From Engraulis encrasicolus (lineage: Eukaryota > Chordata > Actinopteri > Clupeiformes > Engraulidae): a stretch of 64,000 bases of DNA. Below are positions 34,673 to 44,888 of this stretch, one piece after another. The stretch is from positions 257,349 through 321,348 of the forward strand of contig NC_085859.1 of the NCBI RefSeq assembly GCF_034702125.1. The letters are read 5' to 3'. Below the pieces are notes generated by a model. It ran no database searches. It had not been told where the DNA came from and was given only the letters and a program-made list of their open reading frames with translations. Within the stretch, counting starts at the first letter, position 1, and every line of letters begins with the position of its first letter. Made by a program: the position numbers and the translations under genes.

Positions 34673-36271
34673 CAGTGAGTCCTGTATTTGATCCCTTGCT
34701 GATTTTGTTGGTTTGCCTACTAACAAAGACATGATCAGTCAATAAATGTTATGATAATATGTATTCTAATATGGAGACACAGAATATCAAAAAGAAAATC
34801 CAGAAATTAACTGAAGTGAATATATATTAATTTATTTCCATTTCATCGAGCAAAATAAGTATTTGATCCCCTGCCAACTGATTACAGTTCCGGGCCCACA
34901 GACCAGATGGGCACTTCCGATCAACTTGTCATCTGAATTAAAGACACCTGTACATACTAACATGCATAAAAGACGAATTGAATCAGCAGAATCAGTCCAT
35001 AGTATGAGTGAACTCCAACACTCCAACCTCACCAGCATGGGAAAGACCAAAGAGAGGTCAAATGATATCAGGGACACGATTTTAGACCTGAACAAAGATT
35101 AAATGGGCTGCAAAGCCACAAGAAAGAGACTGGGTATTAATGTCCCAGCTGTTGATGCATTTCTTCCAAAATGTGAGGAATACAAAATGACTATCCATCA
35201 GCCTGTCTGGGGTTCTATACAAGATTTGACCTTTTGTAGGGATTTGATAATCATGAGAACAGAAAGAAATCACCCTAGAGCTGTACGGGATGAACTAGGC
35301 AATGATGACTGGGTACTGGGACCAAAATCACTGAGAAAACTACTGGTAGCACTTAATGCCACAGAGGTTTAAAATCTTGTAGTGCACACATGCTACCTCT
35401 ACTCAAGAAGGAACCTGTGCAGTCCCACTTGAGGTTTGCCATCGGACATAAGACCTTAGGATATGATAAGGAGGTGCTGTAGTCAGATGAAACCAAAATC
35501 AAGCTGTTTGGCATTATCACAATTCAATGTGTTTTGAGAAAGAGAACTGCTGTCTATGATCCCAAGAACACCCTCCTCACCATCATGCATGAAAGTGGTA
35601 TCATTATGGTTTGAGGGTGTTTGCCTGGCCAAGGCACAGGACAACTTCACATCGTCAACGAATGGATGGAGGGAGACATGTAATGTGCAATCCTGAGTGC
35701 AAACGTCCTTCCCTCCACCACTACACTGAAGGGTGGGCCATTTTTGGATCTCCCAACATGACAGTAATACACAACATACAGTCAAAGCAACGAAGGAGTG
35801 GCTCAATAAGAAGCATATTAAAGTCGTGAAGTGGCCTAGACAGTCTCCAAATATTAACCCTATAGCAATTCTATGGAGAGAACTGAACCTCCCATTTGCC
35901 AAGCTACAGCCACAAACTATTAATGTTTTAGAGATAATGTGCAAAGAAAAATGGGCAAAAATATTTTGTACTATATGCACAAACATTGCCATCAACTAAA
36001 AGAAGCATCTGACTTCAGTGCTAGACAACTAGGGCTTTGACACAAAGCACTTTATCTTCTTTAGCTAGAGGGGTCAAATACTTATTTGCCTAAATTAAAT
36101 ACAAATAAATTAAAATATATTATTTTAAGTTACTTTCTGGAATTTCTTTTTGATATCCTGTCTCTCCATGTTTGAATACATATTATCATTAAATTTATAG
36201 ACTGATCATGTCTTTATTAGTGAGCAAACCGGCAAAATCAGCAAGGGATCAAATACATATCGGACTCACTG
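34673..36271 (+). mobile_element. Tc1-like transposon, full length (1.6 kb), dead
   Basis: The ends CAGTGAGTCCTGTATTTGAT and, reversed, CAGTGAGTCCGATATGTATT are flanked by TA (34671-34672 and 36272-36273). The inverted arms of about 150 bp include GACATGATCAGTC. The length and layout are those of fish Tc1-like elements. The single transposase gene runs left to right and is broken. Confidence 0.9.
35038..35999 (+). pseudogene. Tc1-like transposase pseudogene
   Basis: The frame opens MGKTKERSNDIRDTILDLNK, the N-terminal paired-like DNA-binding domain of Tc1 transposases, and meets an in-frame TAA at 35100. The same frame continues with KATRKRLG and EEYKMTIHQP. Later homologous blocks lie in other frames: from 35640 onward, and 35733-35999 with KATKEWLNKKHIKVVKWP. 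The second catalytic Asp is kept (QHDSN for the usual QHDND), but the third catalytic Glu is changed: SPNINPIAILW instead of SPDLNPIENLW. Stops, shifts and this change make it inactive. Confidence 0.9.
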
Positions 36272-36308
36272 TATAACTACTATTCCACAGTAAATACTGT
36301 AGCACTGT

Positions 36309-36361
36309 TCTCCTTCAACTGGATTATCTGCTGGCATCTTCTCTGGCTCTGCTCCAGCCCA
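36309..36361 (-). pseudogene. TRIM coiled-coil exon fragment, copy 2
   Basis: On the plus strand TTCTCCTTCAACTGGATTAT followed by CTGCTGGCATCTTCTCTGGC matches the interior of the exon at 30747-30842 with few changes. Neither splice boundary is kept: the match starts mid-exon and is lost at the 5' end of the exon. It is a duplication remnant and not a functional exon. Confidence 0.75.
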
Positions 36362-37430
36362 TAAATTACATTGCATTCAGGGCTCTAAATTAACTTTTTC
36401 CACCACCAGCCAATTTGGCTAGTGGACATTTTTTCTTACCAGCCAAATAGAAGTTCAACTAGCCATTTTTGTTTATCTCGCCAAAATAAACTATGCGTTA
36501 GGCTAGTTATTTTTTTTTAATTATCATAATCTTGTTCAACAATTTCTACAACACAGATAGGCCTACACTATATATAGGCCTGCATACTATAGGCCTATGC
36601 CTACATAATAAGCATAGGCCTATTATAGGCTATATATTTTTTCATTATTTTGTAACTTCTGCTTTATTTTTTACTTTCATTACTTAGGCCTAATCAATTT
36701 GATTAGTTTTTGTTCAATTCCTCTGAAAACAGCTGAATCACATCACACAAGCCACTCACATAACAGACCTTTAACATACTTAACCTTTAACATCCAAGGA
36801 AGGAGAAGAGATGAGAGGAAAAGGAGAGGAGAGAGGAGGAGCTCTTATCTTATCTACCATGCGCAACAAAATGACAAGAAGCCTAGTTTAACCCTTTAAT
36901 GCATAAGCCATTGGACTCACACTAACGCATAACATGGGTCTAAATAGACCCGCATTCATTTCCAATGTATTTCTGAGCATCAATCATGTATTCTCTCACA
37001 CAACTTCTAAAACCAATACATTTTATCCCATAATTCTTCTAAAAGTAATTACATAGGTGGTACTTAATTCAAAAAAGTATTTTTTGAAATGTTCTTATAT
37101 TTTTATTTTACAAATAAACATGAATTTGGAATTAAATGACTAATTTCTAGACGTGGACCGAAAATGGCCCGCATTCATTTCTAATGGAAGTCTAACTCTT
37201 CCACTATAATAACTTCCACAATTAATGTATTTTAATAGCTAATGGATAAAACGTTGTGATTTAGGCTATTTTTAATGCACAAAATTATTGCAGACATAGC
37301 CTAAGTCTGAAGTGTTTCACGTTAGGAACTAAAATATATTTAAAAGGATTCCAGTCAGGAACAAATAAACTGCAGACAGTTTTTGACCACTGTTGACCAC
37401 TGCTGACCTATTGGATTTAAGCATTCCAGG

Positions 37431-39676
37431 CAGGGATTAAAATTAACTTTTTTCACAACCGTCCCGTAACCGTCCCGAAAATCATTGCGAACCGTCCCGA
37501 AAAGTCCCGAAAATGTTCATATTTTTTAGGGTGACCATTCTGTGACAGTGAAAAGACTGACATATTTTTGGACGGGGGATTTGGGGGTTCTCCCCCAAGA
37601 AAATGTGTGTTTCTTAGATGCTATTTCATGCATTTTAAAGCATTTTAATCAACCAGTGTCTGGCTTAATGCTGTCGGACAAGGCACTGAAAAGATGGACG
37701 GTCCATCCTAAAGACAAATGTCTGGCCACTGGTTACTGTATTATATTGAAACATGGTTAAAGGGACACTGTGCAGGAAATGGTCAAAAAAGGTACTGCAA
37801 CTATGCTGCTTATTGAAATTGGGCTGCCTATTGCCAAATTTGATCTTTACATGAAAGTTTACTAAGTATTAAACACATATTTTCTAGTATGGTCCAAGTA
37901 CAGTCATTTTTGCTGCTAAAAATGGCTATTTTTGGAAATTCAAAATGGCGGACCATGGAGAAGATCCCCCTTTTCATGTATGAAAAGTGCAATTTTTCCA
38001 GTCATAATGAATACTTAGAAATTGATGCTGGTGGTAAGTATTCATGAAAAAGGTAACATTAGTGAATGAGCAGCATGAATTCTGGAAATAAACAGCTAAA
38101 AATCTCACACAGTGTCCCTTTAAAGAAATAGGCTTATCACTGACTGGAGGTGTAGGCTACTGGTGCTTTTTGGCATACTGTGCACAATGTCAGCAACTTG
38201 TTGGGCATTAAACCAAACACCTAGCAGTGATGCCTGCCTGGGTCAGAGGGGCACATGTTTTCAAGAGAGAAAAAAATAAATGGCATTGGACTTGGTACCA
38301 TAGCTTCACAATGAGGCATAAAATTCCATAATGTAAAGAATTTTTACCCTTTGATAGGCCAAGGCTACATAACATTGTTCTATCCATCATGCAAGTCTAG
38401 GCTTACATTTATTTAGAAATTTAAAAAAGAAATAGTTTGGAAGCCAACAAAACACATTTCCTGTAGGCTATGCTTAATAACAAGTGTAGCCTAAGTTTGA
38501 TTTACTTTGACAATAGTGTGCCGCTCAGTTTGCAACATCCATGTTGTGACAGTAGATGAGCGCAGAGTGCGCACTATCGCCAACGTCTCCTCCCGTCACC
38601 ATGACCAAGGGAATGAACAGCCAGGCTACAAGTGATACATTTGTAGGCTACACCCAACGAATCCATTTCTCCTCACAAAGATAGCGATTGATCATTTGTT
38701 AACATAGGCTATATGCCAAGAGGGATTTAACAGGTTGCATAGCGTTGTTTAAGAGTTAGGCTATTTGATCATCCAACTTCTCCCTCTCCCTCTCCCTCTC
38801 TCTCCCAGTGCCGCCAACCGTCACACGGGCCGGCGCCCGACAGGCACACACCTCCCGCTCTCTCTCTATCTCCCCCCTTCTTCCCATCTTCAAGCTGTCT
38901 TTCAAACTAAGAATGTTTCAATGATTCATAAAGCCTTTTGACTAGACATCCCCGAATGATGACTACACGCGCAGTTTGGCTAGCAGTCGATGTGAAGTGT
39001 TTCTTCGCGCATAGTTGATTCGAGTAGACTTGATCATGGACATTTCCACGTCGTTAAAACAACATGCAATGAGGAGGATTTGCGACAGGAGCTGCTGAAA
39101 CAGTCTACATAAGTTATGAATTTTTAGAGGACGACCACTAGATAGCCTAAGCCACGGAAACGCCGCTCCATGTTGCATTTTTTAAAGAATGAAGGGGCGA
39201 AATCCTAATCACCGTGCCGTTCTTAGTTTTAGTAGGTGCATGCAAGATGCTCGTGTAACGGAGGCCAACTAGCAGAGTCTACTACAGCCTTGTGTGAAAG
39301 CAAGAAAAGCAGGCTACTTGTAATATTTTCTCGCCCATGCTTTCGCATGATGCTGAGTCGTAAGCAAACAGTGCAGCCCAACATTCGGCAACAATTAAGG
39401 CAACGACACACACGCGAGGTCGCCAGCAGCCAGTCCCATTCCTTTCACATCCTAAATGTTATGTTCCGACCAAGCACCACTCTGATTTAGCCTACAAATG
39501 TTAGCCTATGGAAAACTTTTTTTAATGCAAACTTTATTTTTTTTTTAAATGCAGTCAGCCGAAATTCTCGTCGTCCCGAGGTCGTCCCGAGGTCGTCCCA
39601 AAATAAATATCTTATCGTCCCGATGGCAATTCAATACGGCCCCGGGACGACGGGACGACGTTAATTTTAATCCCTG
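37431..39676. mobile_element. hAT element, TSD ATTCCAGG/ATTCCAAG
   Basis: The ends CAGGGATTAAAATTAAC and, reversed, CAGGGATTAAAATTAAC are identical. The flanks ATTCCAGG (37423-37430) and ATTCCAAG (39677-39684) agree at 7 of 8. GTCCCGAAAA/GTCGTCCCGA motifs cluster near both ends. A TTAA MITE (37761-38119) is nested inside. No transposase recognised. Confidence 0.85.
37761..38119. mobile_element. TTAA MITE, TIR AGGGACACTGTG (359 bp)
   Basis: AGGGACACTGTG opens and CACAGTGTCCCT closes the element, flanked by TTAA (37757-37760 and 38120-38123). The sequence just inside (CAGGAAATGGTCAAAAAAGG) recurs diverged at 53405-53500, so the family is present at least twice here. A TTAA target fits piggyBac or Kolobok. 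Confidence 0.85.
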
Positions 39677-40985
39677 ATTCCAAGTCATGCATATTTGTGT
39701 AATAAGAGACGGTGTGATCGGAGGAGCCCAATAGCCTATATCAGGCCATAATTAATGTGCATAATTATTAGGCAACTTTGCTTTCCTATGGGAAAATATG
39801 CCACAAAAGACATCTAACAAACTCCAAAAATACTATAAACAATTTTGATATCTTCCAGAGGGGTGTGGTTGTCTTGAAATATTGGTCACATCCGTCTAAA
39901 GCACTGTTACAAAGCCATCAGTGTCACATGACATGAGCTCACAAAGTCACTGCCAGATTTAGAAGAATTGAAGATGAAACTACCACAAAACTATTACCTG
40001 CAGTGCTGTTATATTCCAGAACTGAAAGCTACATTGAGTGTCCACAAGAACATTGTATTCAGCACTCAGAGACATGGCCAAGGTAAAACAGGCTGAAACC
40101 TGAAGACCACTCAACAAGAAACTGAAGTCAAGACTGGGTCAAGAAATGTCTTTAGACAGGTTTTTCAATGGTTTTATGAACTAGTGAAGGTGACTGTTAA
40201 TGGACCAGGTAGATGAGTCTATGGCTAGATCAGCAATGTGCACACTTACATGAGTTACTCAGTTCCACTCAAATGCCAGCAAAGTACAGCATATATACCA
40301 TGGTCTTCAAAAGATGCAAATGTCTTCCTCTCAATGATCCAGCCATGGGCTCATCCACCCTGTCTGTCAAGAGTCACTTTCCCAAGTCCATAATAGGCCT
40401 AACTTTGAAAACTCTGTCCCCAGGTATTTTTGACCCAGTCTTGACTTAATTAACTTGTCTAGTGTCATCCCTTCTTACCTTGGCCATATCTCTGAGTGCT
40501 CAATGCCCTGTTCTTCTGGACACTTGGTGTAGGTTTCTGTTGTGTAATATTATAGGACTGCAGGGTAATACTTTTTTGTAGCTCCACCTTAAATTCTTCT
40601 CAATTTTTGGCAGTGACATTTCTTACGAGATTGATGACTTTGTAATGATGCATTTCATAATTCTGTGGTAAAGTGACCAACGTCTTGCCAATTTCACGAC
40701 AGCCACATCCCTCTAGAAGACTTCAAAATTGTTAATCGACTTTTCAGAGTTTGTTAGATCTATTTTGTGGCCCATTTTCCAAGAAGACAACAAAGTTGCC
40801 TAATAATTATGCACACCTGATATAAGGTGTTGGGCTCCTTCGACCACAGCCCCATATTTTTACAAATATGCATGGCCTGTATTGCTTAAATCTGATTAGA
40901 TTCCTGTTGGAAAATAAGCATAAAAAAGACAATATGGTCAAAAAACATGTTTGCCTAATAATTCTGCACACAGTGTATATAAAAA

Positions 40986-41418
40986 ATGAATGCGGATCAT
41001 TTTGACCGGTGTGTGTAAATATCATAATTGTATAAAAATATGTCTATTTCAAAGAATAACCATGAAGTATTTGAATTAAGTATTAATGTTGAGAGTTAAT
41101 ACTCCATAAATGACAAAAACTTGAATTTTTAGTAGAAGAATCAAGATCCTTTCTCAATATGGCTAAGAGACATTAAGCTTGTGATGAAATTACATAGGAA
41201 ATGAATGCGGGTCTATTTAGACCCATGTGTCTAAATATCATATAGTTATCTCAAATGACTTCTATATCAAAGAATAACCATCAAGAATTTAAAATATGTA
41301 TTGATGTTGGGAGTTAATACTCCATAAATGATAAAAAGTTGGACTTTTAGTAAAAGAATCAAAATCCTTTTTCAATATGGCTAAGAGACATTAAGCTTGT
41401 GATGAAATTACATAGGAA
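40986..41418 (+). repeat. Two tandem units of about 216 bp in the piggyBac-like element
   Basis: ATGAATGCGG starts unit 1 (40986), unit 2 (41201) and a terminal partial (41419). The units share CAAAGAATAACCAT, GAGTTAATACTCCATAAATG and GGCTAAGAGACATTAAGCTT. They duplicate the subterminal region of the element. Confidence 0.85.
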
Positions 41419-42480
41419 ATGAATGCGGGTCTATTTAGACCCATGTTATGCGTTAAAGGGGTAGTAACCAAAAAAGTGTTTTCACACAAAAAGTTATGAT
41501 GCATAAAAATAAATTAAGTCATCTAAGGGACAAAAACAAGTCAATTGAGGAATTCATGGAGTGCTGAGTAAGAAAATTGTATTCTTACAAAGATATAGAA
41601 ATTTTAAACTCAGCCGGGTCTATTTAGACCCATGTTATGCGTTAAAGGGTTAACTAAAAGTAAATAATATCACGGGAATCTTCGCTTCCTTTGTTACTTC
41701 CACAGTTTCGTCGTAGGTTGCTTTTTTGTTATTTGTTTTCTTTCCAATGGCGTGGGCTTTCCAACTTAGTTGCGCCAGGACTCGGAACATTTCAGAAGAC
41801 AACTGAACTGACAGCTACGCTCACACTACTCTGACAGTCAGCTCTCCTCCTCTGCCCATGTCGCTATTTCGTTCCACAACCACTCCTTTTTTAACGTCAC
41901 TATTATTACAATTACTAATAGCATTCACCAACACACAGAAGCTTGTTCTAACCCCCGCCACATTCTCATCACTCGCACAAAACATAGGCATAATCTGCGT
42001 TAGTCATGTTATTGAAACGGTCAGGGCCTCGCTGCTTCAAAAAGGCAGCCTGTTACAGCAAGGTTCAGCCTAGTAATAATAGCAGTAGTGACGTTAAAAA
42101 GGTTGTAGCGAAATCGACGAGAGCATAGGAGGAGAGCTGCCTGTCAGAATAGTGTGAGCGTAGCTGACAGAAGGCTGGTCGTCTGAAATGTTTTCAATGC
42201 TGGCGCGCGCAACAGCATGGAGTTGCCGCTTGCTGCACTGGAAAGCCCACGGTGGGAGGCTACGTCGTGACGCTAGTGTCCATGGGTAATGTAGGAAATC
42301 TCGCCTTAAGGGCTCTGCATACTTAACGTGCGCACGTTCGTCATAGCAGCGGTTTACCGTTCATAATTTACTGTACTCGGGCGCTACTGGCCATATAGGC
42401 GGGTAGGTATTTTTTTCTACTAGCCAATATTATTTTTCACCCGTGTTTGGCGGGTTGGCGTGTGTTAATTTAGAGCCCTG

Positions 42481-42540
42481 ATTACATTACACTACATTAC
42501 ACTACATTACATCCCTCCTATATTACATTACATTACACAC
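42481..42540 (+). repeat. TTACA repeat
   Basis: Imperfect ATTACATTACAC repeats adjoin the right TSD of the hAT. The same motif on the other side (AAATTACATTGCATT before 36378) shows that the hAT landed within the tract. Confidence 0.8.
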
Positions 42541-42777
42541 AGCACACGCTATAGATATTATTATGAAATTGTTTGACAGTAATTTGTCTTCATAACAAGC
42601 AGTTGATGCAACGTGGCACCAGTTAACCCCTTGATGCTGGATGCTGCGTATGGTTTACTCAACATTGACAGGCAAAAATGGGTTAAACATGAGACAGACT
42701 GACAGAACCTGTAATGTAGGCTACTTTGCCTGACAATAATTTACAGTTGTTACAATATTAGGCATTGAACATCAAAA

Positions 42778-42829
42778 TTATCTGCTGGCATCTCCTCTGG
42801 CTCCGTTCCAAACCCCTCCTGGACCATCA
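42778..42829 (-). pseudogene. TRIM coiled-coil exon fragment, copy 3
   Basis: ATTATCTGCTGGCATCTCCT followed by CTGGCTCCGTTCCAAACCCC and TCCTGGAC matches the 5' half of the exon at 30747-30842 and its acceptor boundary (TCCTGGA). The 3' half is gone. It has a few substitutions and no usable donor. Confidence 0.75.
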
Positions 42830-42837
42830 GGAATTAA

Positions 42838-43020
42838 TGCATTACATTACATTACATTACATTACACACAGCAGATGCTTTTATACAAAACAACTTACAA
42901 AGTTATAGGGTGTTGGTTACAGTCCCTGGAGCAGTGTGGGGAGGGATTGGTACGGATAAGGATTGAACCTGTGATACAGTTCAACTACCTAAACCATCAC
43001 CCCTGCTCCAAGGTACCGAG
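42838..43020 (+). mobile_element. ACATT-tract dispersed fish repeat
   Basis: An (ATTAC)n tract is followed by ACACAGCAGATGCTTTTATA, then ACAACTTACAAAGTTATAGG and GGTTACAGTCCCTGGAGCAG. This series resembles a very common fish repeat (GCAGACGCTTTTATCCAAAGCGACTTACA type). A shorter relative lies at 62130-62215. Confidence 0.6.
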
Positions 43021-43239
43021 GATCCTGTACCATCAAGAATCAAAACAAAAGATTCTCAGTTGATGGTTTATTTCTGAGGCTGCTACAGGGTGTATTCGTT
43101 GTTGATTGAAATGAAATTGTTTGACAGTAACAAACACAACAAACAGCTGATGCAACAAACTCATTGAAATATTAAATATGAGATGGACTGGCAGAAGCTG
43201 TATGGCAGGTAGGCTACTTGGCCTATCAATACTGCGTGG

Positions 43240-43368
43240 AGTAAGTCCTGCACCTGGCCTCAGAGAGGTGGGATGTGCATACTCTTACTCTTACGTATGA
43301 AGGGTGGGAACCGAACCAGCAACCCAGTGATCTACAGTCCAACTGACTGAACCACCATGGCTGCCCGA
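43240..43368 (-). mobile_element. tRNA-derived SINE head, minus strand
   Basis: Read on the minus strand from 43368, GGCAGCCATGGTGGTTCAGT carries an A-box-like TGGTTCAGTCAGTTGGA. About 30 bases on, GGTTGCTGGTTCGGTTCCC resembles a B box. The spacing matches a tRNA-derived promoter. The 3' part is unclear. Confidence 0.5.
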
Positions 43369-43625
43369 AAGGGTCCTACACCATCAGGAAACAAAACAAT
43401 TGATGGTTTATTTCTGAGGATAATACAGGGTGCATGCAACATGACCTCAGTTAAACATTAAACATGAGACAGACTGACAGAACCTGTCTAGCAGGTAAGC
43501 TACTTTGCCTGTCAATGTTTTACAGTTGTTACAATGGACATCGTACCTTTTATCTAAGAACCACACCCTGGTCTGCCTGCTAAGTGGGGCAAAGATATTC
43601 AAATAATGAGTCTCGCATAGACGTA

Positions 43626-43903
43626 CAGTGTGAGACTGATAAGTATTTGATCACTTGCTGATTTGGTTGGTTTGCCCACTAATGAAGACATGATCTGTCT
43701 ATGATTTAAATGGCGGTTGTATTGTAATATGGAGAGAGAGATTGTACAAAAGAAAATCCAGAAAGTAACTTTGAAGAATATATTTAATTCATTTGTATTC
43801 CATTGAGGGATATAAGTATTTGACCCCTCTGTCCAAAAAGACAAAGTGCTTGGTAGGAAAGCCCTTGTTTTCTAGCACAGAGGTCAAACATTTCCTTTAA
43901 GGC
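43626..43903 (+). mobile_element. Truncated Tc1-like fragment (left end only)
   Basis: After TA (43624-43625) the sequence CAGTGTGAGACTGATAAGTA is followed by TTTGCCCACTAATGAAGACATGATCTG, a diverged relative of the Tc1 end at 34673. It continues into GACAAAGTGCTTGGTAGGAA, then stops. No right end or transposase. Confidence 0.7.
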
Positions 43904-44300
43904 GGGCATACACTGCACAATATATTCAATCGAGTATTAAACTCTTCCTCACACTGCGTGAGGGAATTTAACTGTATAAAAATTCACATCTCAGTACTCG
44001 TGTCCTCACACTGTACGAGCCGGCAGTCAGATGAGGGCAGAATTATTACTCCCACTGTGCAACACAACAGACATGTTTCCCGGGTCTGCAGAGGAGGGAA
44101 CATGCGAAACCTGAGGTGGAGATGAGGACACGTGTGAGGTGAGGTGAAATCTCTTGTCGTTACCCCATGTACACTACACAACGCGAGACTCACGATTGAT
44201 CTGTGATTGAGAAAGAAATTGGCCCGACTCCCAAAAAGTAATGCGAGTGACAATCGTGGCAAAATCCGTCAAAAAATCGCACAGTGTAAGCCTGGCTTGA
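43901..44300. mobile_element. Non-autonomous TIR element, end AAGGCGGGCATACACTG
   Basis: AAGGCGGGCATACACTGCAC at the left pairs with GCACAGTGTAAGCCTGGCTT at the right with several mismatches. CACTGTACGAGC and TACACTACACAACG blocks lie between. The type resembles short Harbinger-like elements, but I could not fix the TSD, so the superfamily is open. Confidence 0.5.
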
Positions 44301-44509
44301 TGACGATGTTAGTGGATATATTAGACTGGATTTTGTCCAACCTCTACCCATCATGCAACATTTCCAGCCCAGAATGCACTGGGGCAGATCTTCTCCTGTA
44401 GTAGCCCGGGAAATCCACTATGCTTTGCACAATCGTTACAATCTGAAAGGCAGCATGGAGGCTCGTCCCCCATTGTTACGATCTGAAAGACAACATAAGG
44501 GTCTCAACC

Positions 44510-44825
44510 CAAAGCACTAATCTGAGGCTCTAGCATGCATGAGGTAAGGAGCCAATCAGCTCGACCCAAAACTCTAACATGAGGTAAGGAGCCAATCCGC
44601 TTGTCCCAAAGCGCTAGCCAATCTGCTCGACCCAAAGCGCTAGCCTGAGGCTCATTCCAAAGCGCTAGACTGAGACAGCTCGTCCCGAAGCACTAGCATG
44701 AGGTAAGGAGCCAATCCGTTTGTCTCAAAACGCTAGCCAATCCGCTCTTCCCAAAACGCTAGCCAATCCGCTCTTCCCAAAGCGCTAGCCAATCCGCTCG
44801 TCCCAAAACGCTAGTCTGTGGTATG
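44510..44825 (+). repeat. Irregular minisatellite of about 26-bp units
   Basis: About ten units of GCCAATCCGCTCGTCCCAAA plus GCGCTA, with interspersed GCATGAGGTAAGGA and CTGAGGCTC spacers, in a loose tandem array. No coding or RNA role is apparent. Confidence 0.85.
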
Positions 44826-44888
44826 GAGCCTATCCGGGAGCGGGGAGGCACAGCCGGTCTACAACCAGCCGCCCCATTTGCTATCCGA

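Larger units (their letters stand above)
37274..40975. mobile_element. Tc1/mariner-type element with very long TIRs, split by a hAT
   Basis: The right end reads GCCTAATAATTCTGCACACAGTG followed by TA (40976-40977). The right arm (40800-40975) pairs with left-arm blocks at 37412-37430 and 39677-39790, which share GGATTTAAGC, CATGCATATTTGT, GGAGCCCAA, CTATATCAGG and GTGCATAATTATTAGGCAAC. The hAT 37431-39676 lies exactly at the break in the left arm. The left terminus is uncertain; a diverged match (TGCACAAAATTATTGCAGAC) suggests about 37274. The middle (39800-40790) has no intact transposase. Confidence 0.6.
36892..41649. mobile_element. piggyBac-like element, TIR CCCTTTAAYGCATAA, TSD TTAA
   Basis: It is flanked by TTAA (36888-36891 and 41650-41653). 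The left end CCCTTTAATGCATAAG and the reversed right end CCCTTTAACGCATAAC are followed on both sides by the palindromic block GGGTCTAAATAGACCC. Without its insert the element is about 1.1 kb and non-coding. Near the right end it carries two tandem units of about 216 bp. It is nested in the hAT 36378-42480. Confidence 0.85.
36378..42480. mobile_element. hAT element (outer shell of a nested stack), TSD ATTGCATT/ATTACATT
   Basis: The ends CAGGGCTCTAAATTAAC and, reversed, CAGGGCTCTAAATTAAC are identical over 17 bp, a well-known fish hAT terminus. The 8-bp flanks ATTGCATT (36370-36377) and ATTACATT (42481-42488) differ at one base. Next to the ends, ACCAGCCAA and CTAGCCA motifs repeat. A piggyBac-like element (36892-41649) sits inside. 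No transposase frame is recognisable. Confidence 0.85.
42555..43565 (-). repeat. Diverged tandem copies of TRIM-intron-like sequence
   Basis: Blocks such as GAAATTGTTTGACAGTAA (42567 and 43108), ATGAGACAGACTGACAGAAC (about 42690 and 43466), TTTACAGTTGTTACAAT (42741 and 43519) and TGATGGTTTATTTCTGAGG (43060 and 43400) recur about two to three times. One copy includes a TRIM exon remnant (42778-42829). CCTTTTATCTAA near 43545 also matches the TRIM intron at about 32210. This looks like a decayed tandem duplication of part of the TRIM locus. Confidence 0.6.

Noticed and set aside
43240..43368. Functional tRNA gene
   Set aside because: A- and B-box-like words are present but no cloverleaf acceptor stem can be closed; a SINE head fits better.
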